Under the pieces are notes generated by a model. The model saw nothing but the letters and a program-made list of their open reading frames with translations, did no database searches and was not told the DNA's origin. From positions 1-28,816 of IMG/VR virus record IMGVR_UViG_3300007539_003240: a stretch of 28,816 nucleotides of DNA, one strand, 5' to 3'. Positions 22,241 through 28,667 of the stretch are shown here, piece by piece; the first letter of the stretch is position 1, and every line of letters starts with the position of its first letter. Source of the stretch: a virus. Both the position numbers and the translations under genes were made by a program.

Positions 22241-22453
22241 CTATGCTTCTTTCTTATTGTTCTTCATCCACTTGATCGCCGTGTCCAAGACAACAGCAAC
22301 AACAGGGACAATAGCTGGACCCCACATGCCAAGCTCAATAACGTGTAAGTTTTGAGCAACATATGTGAGAGCAGCAGCTCCACCGACAAGCAGTGCGTTT
22401 TTACCAACACCAACAAAATCAGCCATGTCTAACTTAAACTTTTCAGAACCCAT
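22241..22453 (-). CDS. Holin-like small membrane protein
   Basis: 70 residues. Charged N-terminus (GSEKFKLDMADF), two hydrophobic segments at about 18-36 (ALLVGGAAALTYVAQNL) and 43-60 (MWGPAIVPVVAVVLDTAI), and a basic Lys/Asn tail (KWMKNNKKEA). This size, Gly/Ala-rich helices and positive tail fit class II-like holins. It sits between the PAS membrane protein and the papain-like peptidase, so it might deliver that enzyme. Proof by sequence alone is not possible. Confidence 0.6.
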   Translation of the reverse strand: MGSEKFKLDMADFVGVGKNALLVGGAAALTYVAQNLHVIELGMWGPAIVPVVAVVLDTAIKWMKNNKKEA

Positions 22454-22455
22454 AA

Positions 22456-23040
22456 TTAGTTCTCCTTCTTTATCTTTAGATGAATTAAAAAACCTTCATG
22501 GTTATTCCTACCAATTTTGTAGGGAAAACCAATAAAGTAAACGACACTTCCTTGCGTATCCACAGTCTCAACGTCAATCTTCCTGCACATTTTTAAGCAG
22601 GATTGAACTTCTTCTACGAAATCTTTTCTAGAATCTTCGTCTACAACTGCGATCCAATCTTTTCCGGTGCTTACCACACCGCCTTCTTCTACCATAAGCG
22701 TTCGAAACGCCTCATTACACCAAGTCATGTTTCCAGACTTGTCAATTTCAAACAATGCTTCTTTTTGGTAATGCAGAGCTGCCTTAGACCGTTGATCTAA
22801 AACACGCTGCCTAACATCCATACGCTCACAAGTAATCTTCATCTTGTAAACAATATCTTTCAAAGATTTACCACCGTTAGGTGTGACTTCGTTTTGTATA
22901 ACCTTAATGGATTCCTTAACTTCTTCTTGGGCTTCTATAAAAGATGATACCTGTTTGTAAAATTTACGCCCAAAAGCCAAGAATGTGCCTAACAGTCCCA
23001 ATACACCAGAAATAATTGCAATGAGTTCTGAGGTTGCCAT
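22456..23040 (-). CDS. Membrane-anchored PAS-domain protein
   Basis: 194 residues from ATG at 23040. A hydrophobic segment at about 5-23 (LIAIISGVLGLLGTFLAFG), then a long coiled-coil-like linker at 25-90. Next is a PAS fold at about 93-190: ALFEIDKSGNMTWCNEAF, DWIAVVDEDSRKDF, DVETVDTQGSVVYF, GFLIHLKIKK. No kinase, HD, GGDEF or HTH output domain follows, so it would sense a ligand or redox state and signal through partners or dimer shape. It is the first gene after the terminator at 23064-23102 and leads the peptidase cluster. Confidence 0.75.
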   Translation of the reverse strand: MATSELIAIISGVLGLLGTFLAFGRKFYKQVSSFIEAQEEVKESIKVIQNEVTPNGGKSLKDIVYKMKITCERMDVRQRVLDQRSKAALHYQKEALFEIDKSGNMTWCNEAFRTLMVEEGGVVSTGKDWIAVVDEDSRKDFVEEVQSCLKMCRKIDVETVDTQGSVVYFIGFPYKIGRNNHEGFLIHLKIKKEN

Positions 23041-23063
23041 ACGCAAACCGCCTTTCTGCTTCT

Positions 23064-23102
23064 AGAAAAAGATAGCTCACCCCACAAAAGCAGGATGAGC
23101 TA
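23064..23102 (-). terminator. Rho-independent terminator
   Basis: Minus-strand hairpin TAGCTCATCC / GGGTGAGCTA (10 bp with one G-T pair) and a 10-nt loop, followed by TCTTTTTC. It closes the gene at 23115-23762. No promoter is visible between it and the ATG at 23040, so genes below probably depend on leakage through it. Confidence 0.85.
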
Positions 23103-23114
23103 ATTGATGCTATA

Positions 23115-23762
23115 TTACTCAGCGGAATCTTTTGCTTTGTAGTTGTCGTTCTTTGGCATCTTGCCTCCGAACATGTAAGTCAACTCACCCGGAACTGCCA
23201 TTGTGGTGTTAGCAGCAGCATCCGTAGATGCTGTAGTTCCACCAGCAACCGCTGGGTCAATAAACTCAACCAACTGACCGCCACCCGTCTTGGTAACGTA
23301 AGCGTTGTAACCAGACGAAGGCATAGCAAAGATGTCGATGTCGATTTGCCCGTAGTCACGAGTCGTTTCCAACTCAGCAACAAAGTCACGGGTAGAATCA
23401 GGACCAGCGGCTCCACCAGCTAAACCAGCGTAAGCACTGCCAGCCAAGGTAGTAGTGACGTTTCCGCCCATAACTACCCATTCGTCGCGACCAGCTTTGT
23501 AACCAAGCTCAGTCGTTCCGCCAGTGACAGATCCGCCGTCAGCTTTGATGATGCCAACACGATCAGAGTACAAACCGCCATCTTCTTTAGCAATAACCTT
23601 AGAACCAAAAGCCTGACCTTGATCATCAGCCATGTCAGCAATGCTTTTATTCTGAGTGATTGGACTGTCAGCGGCCAGATCGCCTGCGTGAAGCAAAGTG
23701 CCGCCATTAATTTTTTCAACTGCGGGCTGTTGCCCGTCGCCTGTAGGTGCTACAGTAGCCAT
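23115..23762 (-). CDS. Gly/Ala/Thr-rich protein, possible virion protein
   Basis: 215 residues, not recognised. Rich in Gly, Ala, Thr and Asp with few hydrophobic blocks and no Cys. Strings such as NGGTLLHAGDLAADSP, DGGSVTGGTTELGYKAG and VTTTLAGSAYAG alternate with strands (DYGQIDIDIFAMPSSGYNAY). It has its own promoter and a strong terminator, the usual arrangement for a highly expressed structural protein such as a decoration or fibre-surface protein. No neighbouring capsid genes are present to confirm this. Confidence 0.65.
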   Translation of the reverse strand: MATVAPTGDGQQPAVEKINGGTLLHAGDLAADSPITQNKSIADMADDQGQAFGSKVIAKEDGGLYSDRVGIIKADGGSVTGGTTELGYKAGRDEWVVMGGNVTTTLAGSAYAGLAGGAAGPDSTRDFVAELETTRDYGQIDIDIFAMPSSGYNAYVTKTGGGQLVEFIDPAVAGGTTASTDAAANTTMAVPGELTYMFGGKMPKNDNYKAKDSAE

Positions 23763-23837
23763 AGTAAAATCTCCATTATGGAATTATTGTTTAGATTTCC
23801 TATGTTGTCCCTAAAATTACAGTCCTTTTCCTACTAT

Positions 23838-23866
23838 ATTATACACTAAAAATCCTCAAGCAAAAG
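23838..23866 (-). promoter_or_regulatory. Promoter with strong -10 and weak -35
   Basis: -10 TATAAT continuing TATAATATAGTAGG like its family, but the -35 place holds only CTTTTG (17-base spacer). It lies over the last codons of the sigma-factor gene. A weak -35 could make it depend on an activator or on the phage sigma factor. It drives the 23115-23762 gene. Confidence 0.6.
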
Positions 23867-24329
23867 AATTTTTAATCTTTTTTAAGCATTTCTCAAGTCG
23901 AATCCTGATTAATTCGCCGCTAACATTACGGTCGCTTGCAAGCTCTCGATACGACTTGTTTAGGTAAAACCTGTCGTATACAAGCTGTGGGTCTCCGCAG
24001 TTAGCGATCTCATCCATAATGTCTACTTTTTCAAATCCGTCAAACTTGCCTGAAATGCTATACCCGTCAACGCCTCTTTCGATAGAGTAAAAGTTACTAC
24101 TGTTGAATCTAACAGTGTTATTACATTCATTCACCACAACATGGTATAAGAACGAAGTAAATTTAACTCCCTTTTTCTCATCAAAACTATGGGATGCCGA
24201 CCAGATAGCCTTGTCAATGCAAGTTCTGATTTCATCCTTGGAAAGCTGCCCTCTGTAATTAGCAGACGCTCTTTCTCCAATCTTTCTTAGTTCATCGTTA
24301 CTCAATAAGCTCTCAATAGAATTACTCAA
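23856..24329 (-). CDS. Small sigma-70-family factor
   Basis: 157 residues. The first half holds a region 2-like segment: IDKAIWSASHSFDEKKGVKF then TSFLYHVVVNECNN near 38-72, the part that binds RNA polymerase and the -10. After a short linker, region 4-like helices DRFYLNKSYRELASDRNV and ELIRIRLEKCLKKIKNSF near 117-156 form the helix-turn-helix for the -35 or a partner. Regions 1.1 and 3 are absent, like the T4 late factor gp55 and other phage sigmas. The start is TTG at 24329, with AAGGAG six bases before it and overlap with the upstream TAA. It may switch transcription to late or middle genes. Confidence 0.85.
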   Translation of the reverse strand: MSNSIESLLSNDELRKIGERASANYRGQLSKDEIRTCIDKAIWSASHSFDEKKGVKFTSFLYHVVVNECNNTVRFNSSNFYSIERGVDGYSISGKFDGFEKVDIMDEIANCGDPQLVYDRFYLNKSYRELASDRNVSGELIRIRLEKCLKKIKNSFA

Positions 24330-24723
24330 TTTCTTCTCCTTGGTTAATATTTAGCTCGTCTTCAATCTGACGACGAACATCCTTAAAATCAAACATTTGG
24401 CCTATGCCAATAAAAAATCTATAACGGCTACAGATTTTCAATACCTCAATACCATCAACTCTGTTTAAGGTGTCCCTAATAGATGGTGTTAAATTAAAGT
24501 TCGTGTGTGCCATCCAGCAATCAAAGTTTGCCGTCAGTGCAATGCTCTCCATTAATGTTTCATCAACGGGTACAGCCACGGTTTCTTGCATCCCATCGCT
24601 ATCCCCCATATCAAAACTATCTGTCTCTTCCTCAGAAACTTTGCCCAGAATAGCGTCGAATAAAGGCGATTCCAGTTGTCGTTCTAGTATATCTTCGTAT
24701 TTTTGCCATCCAATTTTATTCAT
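24322..24723 (-). CDS. Conserved-looking protein, 133 residues
   Basis: Not recognised with certainty. N-terminal helix with KIGWQKYEDILERQLESPLF, an acidic middle (VSEEETDSFDMGDSDG), then a folded end: ANFDCWMAHTNFNLTPSIRD and VLKICSRYRFFIGIGQMF. The latter pattern (a mixed alpha/beta domain with WMAHTNF) reminds me of small proteins in T4-like and marine phages. ATG at 24723 has GGAG six bases upstream; a GTG start at 24735 is possible. It overlaps the sigma gene by 8 bases. Confidence 0.68.
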   Translation of the reverse strand: MNKIGWQKYEDILERQLESPLFDAILGKVSEEETDSFDMGDSDGMQETVAVPVDETLMESIALTANFDCWMAHTNFNLTPSIRDTLNRVDGIEVLKICSRYRFFIGIGQMFDFKDVRRQIEDELNINQGEEIE

Positions 24724-24734
24724 AGGAGTCTCCA

Positions 24735-25094
24735 CTATATCATATCTGAGGGTTTAATGTACGGTTCGTCCTTTACTTCTACTCCATATTCCTTCAACAA
24801 ATTATCAGTTTGTAGCATATAATCGGTAATAAAACATATATACTCCTCCGTCTTTCCGTCTTTAATTAGTGAGTTTTTAATCATATCCAGAACTGTTACT
24901 GGCATTTCTGGAGAAGCAACTGCTGTTAGCACGCTAGATAAACTTTTTATTGACTCCTTTTCTTGGTCGCCAATGTTGATATCTACAAAAACCTCACCAT
25001 TATCATCAATAGAAAACATAATCGCAGACAGAATATTAGGTTCTTCCTGTACAGGAGCGGTTTCCTTCTTGTTAAACATTTTGAAGAATTTCAT
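24735..25094 (-). CDS. Unknown acidic protein, 119 residues
   Basis: Not recognised. A short basic start (KFFKMFNKKE) is followed by strands (AIMFSIDDNGEVFVDINIG) and helices (KESIKSLSSVLTAVAS, ICFITDYMLQTDNLL). No membrane segment. ATG at 25094 has GGGAGAACA upstream and overlaps the glycosyltransferase gene by 23 bases; ATG at 25079 is an alternative. It lies between the glycosyltransferase and the gene upstream of sigma. Confidence 0.65.
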   Translation of the reverse strand: MKFFKMFNKKETAPVQEEPNILSAIMFSIDDNGEVFVDINIGDQEKESIKSLSSVLTAVASPEMPVTVLDMIKNSLIKDGKTEEYICFITDYMLQTDNLLKEYGVEVKDEPYIKPSDMI

Positions 25095-26127
25095 TTGCTG
25101 TGTTCTCCCAGCTAAATTTATTTGACCAGTTTTGAATTTGCTGAGTGTAATTATCTGATGATTCACAGAAAGTATTCATTGCCTTTGTGATATCTTCTTG
25201 TTTGATGGTGGCCCAGTTGCCCTGACCAAAGAACCATTTTCCATCAAAAGCAGGCTCTACCCCGTGACTTGGTATTAAAATAGCGTTATATTTATCAGCA
25301 AACTCTGTATGAGCAGAGTAATCAGTGGCGATAACTGGTCTGCCTACCGCCATCATTTCGAGAAGTTCGAGATTCCACCCCTCACCGCGAGAAGGGAACA
25401 CGCCACAATCAACCTGTGACATTATATTATACACTTCTTGCTGTGTCTCAGCCCTTGGAATGATGCGTATATTAGGGTGATTATACAAATTTAGCCATTT
25501 ATTATTTTCTTCTTGCGTATTGAAAGGATTGCTGCACATCATCCATAATTGACTGTTAGGATATTCTTTGAGATGCTCCTTGAAAGCGGTTGCAAGTAGA
25601 TCATGTCCCTTTCTGACTTCCCACTTTCCACAATTAAAAAATACTGTGTGATTTCTATCAACACTCGGTGATCGCTTGAAGATAGTACTGTCAACACCAA
25701 GAGGAACAACGTGGACCCTATCTTCAAAAAGGTCGTGACCAACAGGCGTAGGGTACACATTAGTCAGCACAACGTCCTTCGCCCACTGAGAGCAAACAAG
25801 CAGTTCATCGCAAGCCATTAGATGATGCTTTTCTAAATCAGTAAAAGTGTCCAGTTCAAATATTGGAAAACCAATAAACTTACCCGATCCGATTCGCTCT
25901 GCCATCTGGTTTTGATGCCAGATCTTGACGCATGTTGCTTGAGGGTCGAACATCTGAGCGGTCTGTAAGCCTTTCTTTACCGCGTCAGCGTCCGCTTGGT
26001 TGGTTACTTGTGGTTGTCCAATCACGTGCAACGCAACGTCTGTGCGGGCTTGTAGGGCTTTCAGGATGTTCAATCCTGCGACTCCGTATCCAAGTTGATT
26101 GATTGGTGTTTGTAAGTTAATTCTCAT
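25072..26127 (-). CDS. GT-B glycosyltransferase (GT4-like)
   Basis: 351 residues with a two-domain GT-B layout. The N-terminal half has the acceptor-side start (NQLGYGVAGLNIL) and HVVPLGVDSTIF near 142-153 as the inter-domain hinge. The C-terminal half has FFNCGKWEVRKGHDLL, RIIPRAETQQEVYNI, and the donor-binding block VFPSRGEGWNLELLEMMAVG with the Glu-x7-Glu-like pair, then PVIATDYSAHTEF. It should move a sugar from a nucleotide sugar. Possible targets are phage DNA bases, virion proteins or host surface sugars; the sequence does not tell which. ATG overlaps the upstream TGA (ATGA). Confidence 0.9.
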   Translation of the reverse strand: MRINLQTPINQLGYGVAGLNILKALQARTDVALHVIGQPQVTNQADADAVKKGLQTAQMFDPQATCVKIWHQNQMAERIGSGKFIGFPIFELDTFTDLEKHHLMACDELLVCSQWAKDVVLTNVYPTPVGHDLFEDRVHVVPLGVDSTIFKRSPSVDRNHTVFFNCGKWEVRKGHDLLATAFKEHLKEYPNSQLWMMCSNPFNTQEENNKWLNLYNHPNIRIIPRAETQQEVYNIMSQVDCGVFPSRGEGWNLELLEMMAVGRPVIATDYSAHTEFADKYNAILIPSHGVEPAFDGKWFFGQGNWATIKQEDITKAMNTFCESSDNYTQQIQNWSNKFSWENTANEILQNV

Positions 26128-26528
26128 TTTGTTGCCTCTCTTAAAAGTTCTTGCTCTGTAAGTTTTGGGTTTTGTGTGAGTAATGATTTTGTTTTAGACT
26201 TTGCTTCTGATGAGGTAAAGCCAATTGCTTTAAGTATATCGCAGTAGTCTTGTAGCTTTTGTTTATCTATTTCTGGTTTCTTTGGTGCTTTTTGTTTTGG
26301 CTTTGGCTCCATTGCTAGATTTGGTTCCATTACTAGATTTTTAATCTTTATACTTTCAGTAGGCTTAGGGAGCTTTGCTGAACTAATAAAGTATGGAACA
26401 TGCTCTTCTAGATACTTGTCTTGATCAGTATCAGGAAAAAGATTTTCTGTGTCTGAGTCTAGCGTTACCCAGCACCAAATAAAATAAACAAGTATTAAAA
26501 GAAAAGTAATTGCTAGTGTTGTTATCAT
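26124..26528 (-). CDS. Membrane-anchored protein with helical C-terminal domain
   Basis: 134 residues. N-terminal membrane helix (LAITFLLILVYFIWCW, residues 5-20). A low-complexity Pro/Lys/Glu linker with a repeat (NLVMEPNLAMEPKPKQ) runs to about 85. The end domain is helical (YCDILKAIGFTSSEAKSKTK, NPKLTEQELLREATK), with the L-x2-IGF and helix pattern seen in UBA-like and RuvA C-terminal domains that bind protein partners. It is the first gene after the promoter at 26549-26576 and is co-translated with the glycosyltransferase. Confidence 0.7.
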   Translation of the reverse strand: MITTLAITFLLILVYFIWCWVTLDSDTENLFPDTDQDKYLEEHVPYFISSAKLPKPTESIKIKNLVMEPNLAMEPKPKQKAPKKPEIDKQKLQDYCDILKAIGFTSSEAKSKTKSLLTQNPKLTEQELLREATK

Positions 26529-26548
26529 GCCTTTGTCTCCTTGCTAAC

Positions 26549-26576
26549 ATTATAGCATATGTATCGTCAAAGTCAA
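26549..26576 (-). promoter_or_regulatory. Sigma-70-type promoter
   Basis: -35 TTGACT, 16-base spacer with TTTGACGAT, -10 TATAAT. Same subtype as the nrdA promoter (TTACTTGACTTTG). It starts the operon with the anchored protein, glycosyltransferase and sigma factor, about 20 bases before the ATG at 26528. Confidence 0.8.
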
Positions 26577-26599
26577 GTAATAACTTTAGTAAAAAGCAG

Positions 26600-26628
26600 A
26601 AAAAAGCCTCGCCATTGCTGACGAGGCT
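26600..26628 (-). terminator. Rho-independent terminator
   Basis: Minus-strand hairpin AGCCTCG / CGAGGCT (7 bp, 10-nt loop) followed directly by TTTTT. It closes the gene at 26686-27567 and stands just before the promoter at 26549-26576, so this is a clear operon border. Confidence 0.88.
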
Positions 26629-26635
26629 AGTTGCC

Positions 26636-26689
26636 GTAAAGTAGTTCACCGTATGAACAGCGTCGTGGGGGTGAAAGTATCTACTTTAC
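26636..26689 (-). ncRNA. Structured 3' UTR element, candidate small RNA
   Basis: 9-bp inverted repeat GTAAAGTAG / CTACTTTAC around a second repeat TTCACC / GGTGAA. The base of the stem includes the stop codon of the hydrolase-like gene. The terminator at 26600-26628 follows within 8 bases. Together they would make a stable 3' fragment of about 90 nt, the form of 3' UTR-derived small RNAs. The fold is read by eye; that it is an RNA in its own right is inference. Confidence 0.4.
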
Positions 26690-27567
26690 ACTGTCTTTCT
26701 GTTTAACAAAACAGATTCCCAACCTTTAATCTTTGGTTGATTCCTTGAGTTAAAGACATATAATCTTTTAACTTTCTCGTTTAGTAGGAAGTTTACAGTC
26801 TTGTTCCAAACACTTAATGGTGCTGGATTCCAGCTTACAGTGAAGTTTGGTTGCACGAAAGCGTAAATCGGTTTATCTTGGAAAGCAGTGGAGTAGGCTT
26901 CTAATTTACTTCTCACTAAAAACTCCCAAGCGAACCATTTCCAGTGTCTATTGTAGTTAGTATTGGGTATGTCGTAGCCCATATAAAACTCAGGGACAAC
27001 TGCATCAATCTCAGGACTAAACCTATCAGATAGTATATTCAACTTTCTTAATAGCTCTCTTTCCTTTTGCTTGTACTCTTCTAATTTGTTATGCCAATAC
27101 TGTACTGTTGCTTTACTTGCATATCTGTATTTCGGATTTAGTTTTGGAGTTGTGTACCAAGTGAATCGTCCAAGATTCAACCAAATTTGATACTCCATCG
27201 CTTGGAGATAAACTCCGTAAATAGCTACAGGTTTTCCTGCCGCTTTCATCATTCTTGCGATGTTGATGTACTCTTGAGTCCATCTATCCCACTCAGGATC
27301 TTCCGTTTTCCATATGTGGTTCATCTCTAAATCTAAAATAACATCTCTATACAAGTGGGGATGATTACCATCTCGCCACCAGCGTCGTTCGTGAGACAAA
27401 TAATTCTTGTTAAAAACAGCGGGGTCGATACTGCTGTAATCGTAAGTCTCGCCATTCGGTCCCGGCTTGCGGTAAAAGTAATGGTTTGTTAAATGCCAAT
27501 ACTCATACAGGCTAGGATCTTGATCCAAGATAAAATCGTCTTTGAAGTGAACGTAAATATCAGTCAT
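26686..27567 (-). CDS. Possible TIM-barrel glycosyl-hydrolase-like protein
   Basis: 293 residues, family not sure. Several strand-loop pieces look like barrel edges with acidic residues at the ends: VILDLEMNHIW (near 78), PVAIYGVYLQAMEY (near 113), IDAVVPEFYMGYDIP (near 186), IYAFVQPNFTVSWNP (near 234) and KRLYVFNSRNQP (near 272). The Asp-x-Glu in ILDLE and the Glu in PEFYMG are candidate catalytic acids. Trp and Tyr are very common, as in sugar-binding enzymes. No signal peptide. It could attack host surface sugars or peptidoglycan. ATG at 27567 has CGGGTG upstream; GTG at 27576 is possible. The stretch 27568-27714 before it holds only hairpins. Confidence 0.6.
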   Translation of the reverse strand: MTDIYVHFKDDFILDQDPSLYEYWHLTNHYFYRKPGPNGETYDYSSIDPAVFNKNYLSHERRWWRDGNHPHLYRDVILDLEMNHIWKTEDPEWDRWTQEYINIARMMKAAGKPVAIYGVYLQAMEYQIWLNLGRFTWYTTPKLNPKYRYASKATVQYWHNKLEEYKQKERELLRKLNILSDRFSPEIDAVVPEFYMGYDIPNTNYNRHWKWFAWEFLVRSKLEAYSTAFQDKPIYAFVQPNFTVSWNPAPLSVWNKTVNFLLNEKVKRLYVFNSRNQPKIKGWESVLLNRKTV

Positions 27568-27613
27568 AATATGCACCCGAGGGTTGTGTACCAACTTATT
27601 TTATAAAACAAGT

Positions 27614-27655
27614 AAAAGGGAGGCATGGGCCTTTAACACCAACCCATCGCCTCCC
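27614..27655 (-). terminator. Hairpin with short T-run after ssb, probable terminator
   Basis: Minus-strand GGGAGGC plus ATGGG pairs with CCCAT plus GCCTCCC (12 bp with one bulged base), followed by TTTT. It is strong in GC but the T-run is short. It stands about 60 bases after the ssb stop. Confidence 0.6.
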
Positions 27656-27659
27656 GTGG

Positions 27660-27703
27660 GCGTCTCTCGATTGGGTTTTTTACCGAGGAAGGATGAGAGA
27701 CGC
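27660..27703 (-). other. Second hairpin between ssb and its terminator
   Basis: Perfect 9-bp inverted repeat GCGTCTCTC / GAGAGACGC with a 26-nt loop that itself has GGT-A5-ACC. No T-run follows. With the next hairpin (27614-27655) it forms a tandem structured 3' end for the ssb transcript. Confidence 0.5.
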
Positions 27704-27714
27704 GAAAATCTTTA

Positions 27715-28077
27715 TTAGGCAGTGGGAATTGATCCCATAGACTCCATTTCTTCACGACTGCGAATCATGGCAGGATCGTAACCAAGCGAGATTTTGTCTG
27801 CCATGATAGCGGCACTCATTCTTGGTCGTCCTTCCTTGTCTTCGTATTCGTCAATCTTGAGTTCGCCTTCTACAGCGACAACTCGCCCTTTGACCAACAT
27901 GTCGTTAAGCGTCTCGGCAGTTTTACCAAAACATAGAACATTGATAAACAGCGTGCTATCGTTTCGACGATTGTTTACAGCGAGACGAAACTTAGACATT
28001 GAGGTTCCTGCTTTTGTTGTACTCAGAACTGCGTCTTTAGTTAAACGTCCTGCTAAATGTGATGAATTAAAGTTCAT
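27715..28077 (-). CDS. ssb: Single-stranded DNA-binding protein
   Basis: 120 residues. OB-fold of bacterial SSB type: NSSHLAGRLTKDAVL at 4-18, SKFRLAVNNRR near 28, TLFINVLCFGKTAETL near 42, LVKGRVVAVEGELKIDEY near 61 and GRPRMSAAIMADKISLG near 83. It is shorter than E. coli SSB. The usual Gly-rich linker and acidic DIPF tail are missing; the end reads MESMGSIPTA. So it may not recruit partners in the host's way. It coats single-stranded DNA at the phage fork. ATG at 28077 lies two bases after the upstream stop. Confidence 0.88.
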   Translation of the reverse strand: MNFNSSHLAGRLTKDAVLSTTKAGTSMSKFRLAVNNRRNDSTLFINVLCFGKTAETLNDMLVKGRVVAVEGELKIDEYEDKEGRPRMSAAIMADKISLGYDPAMIRSREEMESMGSIPTA

Positions 28078-28079
28078 AA

Positions 28080-28397
28080 TTAAATCTCCAAGGCATTTCT
28101 AATTTTTCCACGAACAACCTGAGCATTACCGCGATTGGAAGATGCTGTAGTCGCATTATATACATGATTAACAAACTGGCTGTTCAAACCAATCGCTCGC
28201 CCAGCACGCTGCGTTTCACGTTTGTTTGTTCCGTAAACAGTACCAGTTTCACGCAATGCTACTGCGGTTACAGGATTTACTGTTTCTCCACGATACTCAC
28301 CACGTTGGATTTGACCAGTGATAGAGCTACCATCAACATTAAAGTTGTAATACTGTGGTAGATCGCTCAAAGCCGAATAAAACTCATTACTTTCCAT
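28080..28397 (-). CDS. Unknown protein, 105 residues
   Basis: Not recognised. Begins FYSALSDLPQYYNFNVDGSS with a strand-rich first part, then NPVTAVALRETGTVYGTN and an Arg/Ala helix (RETQRAGRAIGL) followed by QFVNHVYNATTASS. No membrane part or Cys. It lies immediately before ssb (two-base gap) and after the coiled-coil gene, so it is probably expressed with DNA-binding partners. ATG at 28397 has AGAGAGG upstream. Confidence 0.65.
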   Translation of the reverse strand: MESNEFYSALSDLPQYYNFNVDGSSITGQIQRGEYRGETVNPVTAVALRETGTVYGTNKRETQRAGRAIGLNSQFVNHVYNATTASSNRGNAQVVRGKIRNALEI

Positions 28398-28418
28398 ACT
28401 AAATCCTCTCTTACTAAA

Positions 28419-28616
28419 TTAGGAAGTTACTGCTTCTAATGGACTCGCGGATTCTTGAACGCTTGCCGTATCAGCTTTAACATCTTCAATAGCCTGCTGC
28501 AAGAACTGTTGCATTTGGCTAATCTGTTGCTCAATTTGTGCTTTCTGTTCGGTCAACTGCTGAATTTGCTGCTGAACATTTACCAAGTGCATCTGAGCGT
28601 ACTCTAACGATTTCAT
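28419..28616 (-). CDS. Small Gln-rich coiled-coil protein
   Basis: 65 residues, almost all one predicted coiled coil. Heptads run from about 5 to 45 (MHLVNVQQQIQQLTEQKAQI, EQQISQMQQFLQQAIED), with a short Ser/Ala-rich tail. Function unknown; a self-assembling or bridging protein is likely. First gene after the promoter at 28668-28696, with a perfect GGAGG six bases before ATG. Confidence 0.68.
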   Translation of the reverse strand: MKSLEYAQMHLVNVQQQIQQLTEQKAQIEQQISQMQQFLQQAIEDVKADTASVQESASPLEAVTS

Positions 28617-28667
28617 TTGAAACCTCCAAAAAAACTAAAAAACATTTGTTGCTTTGTTGTATACTAT

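Noticed and set aside
25420-25445. TATAATATAATG on the minus strand inside the glycosyltransferase gene
   Set aside because: It matches the -10 form, but no -35-like hexamer stands 16-18 bases upstream and it lies deep in a well-defined gene.
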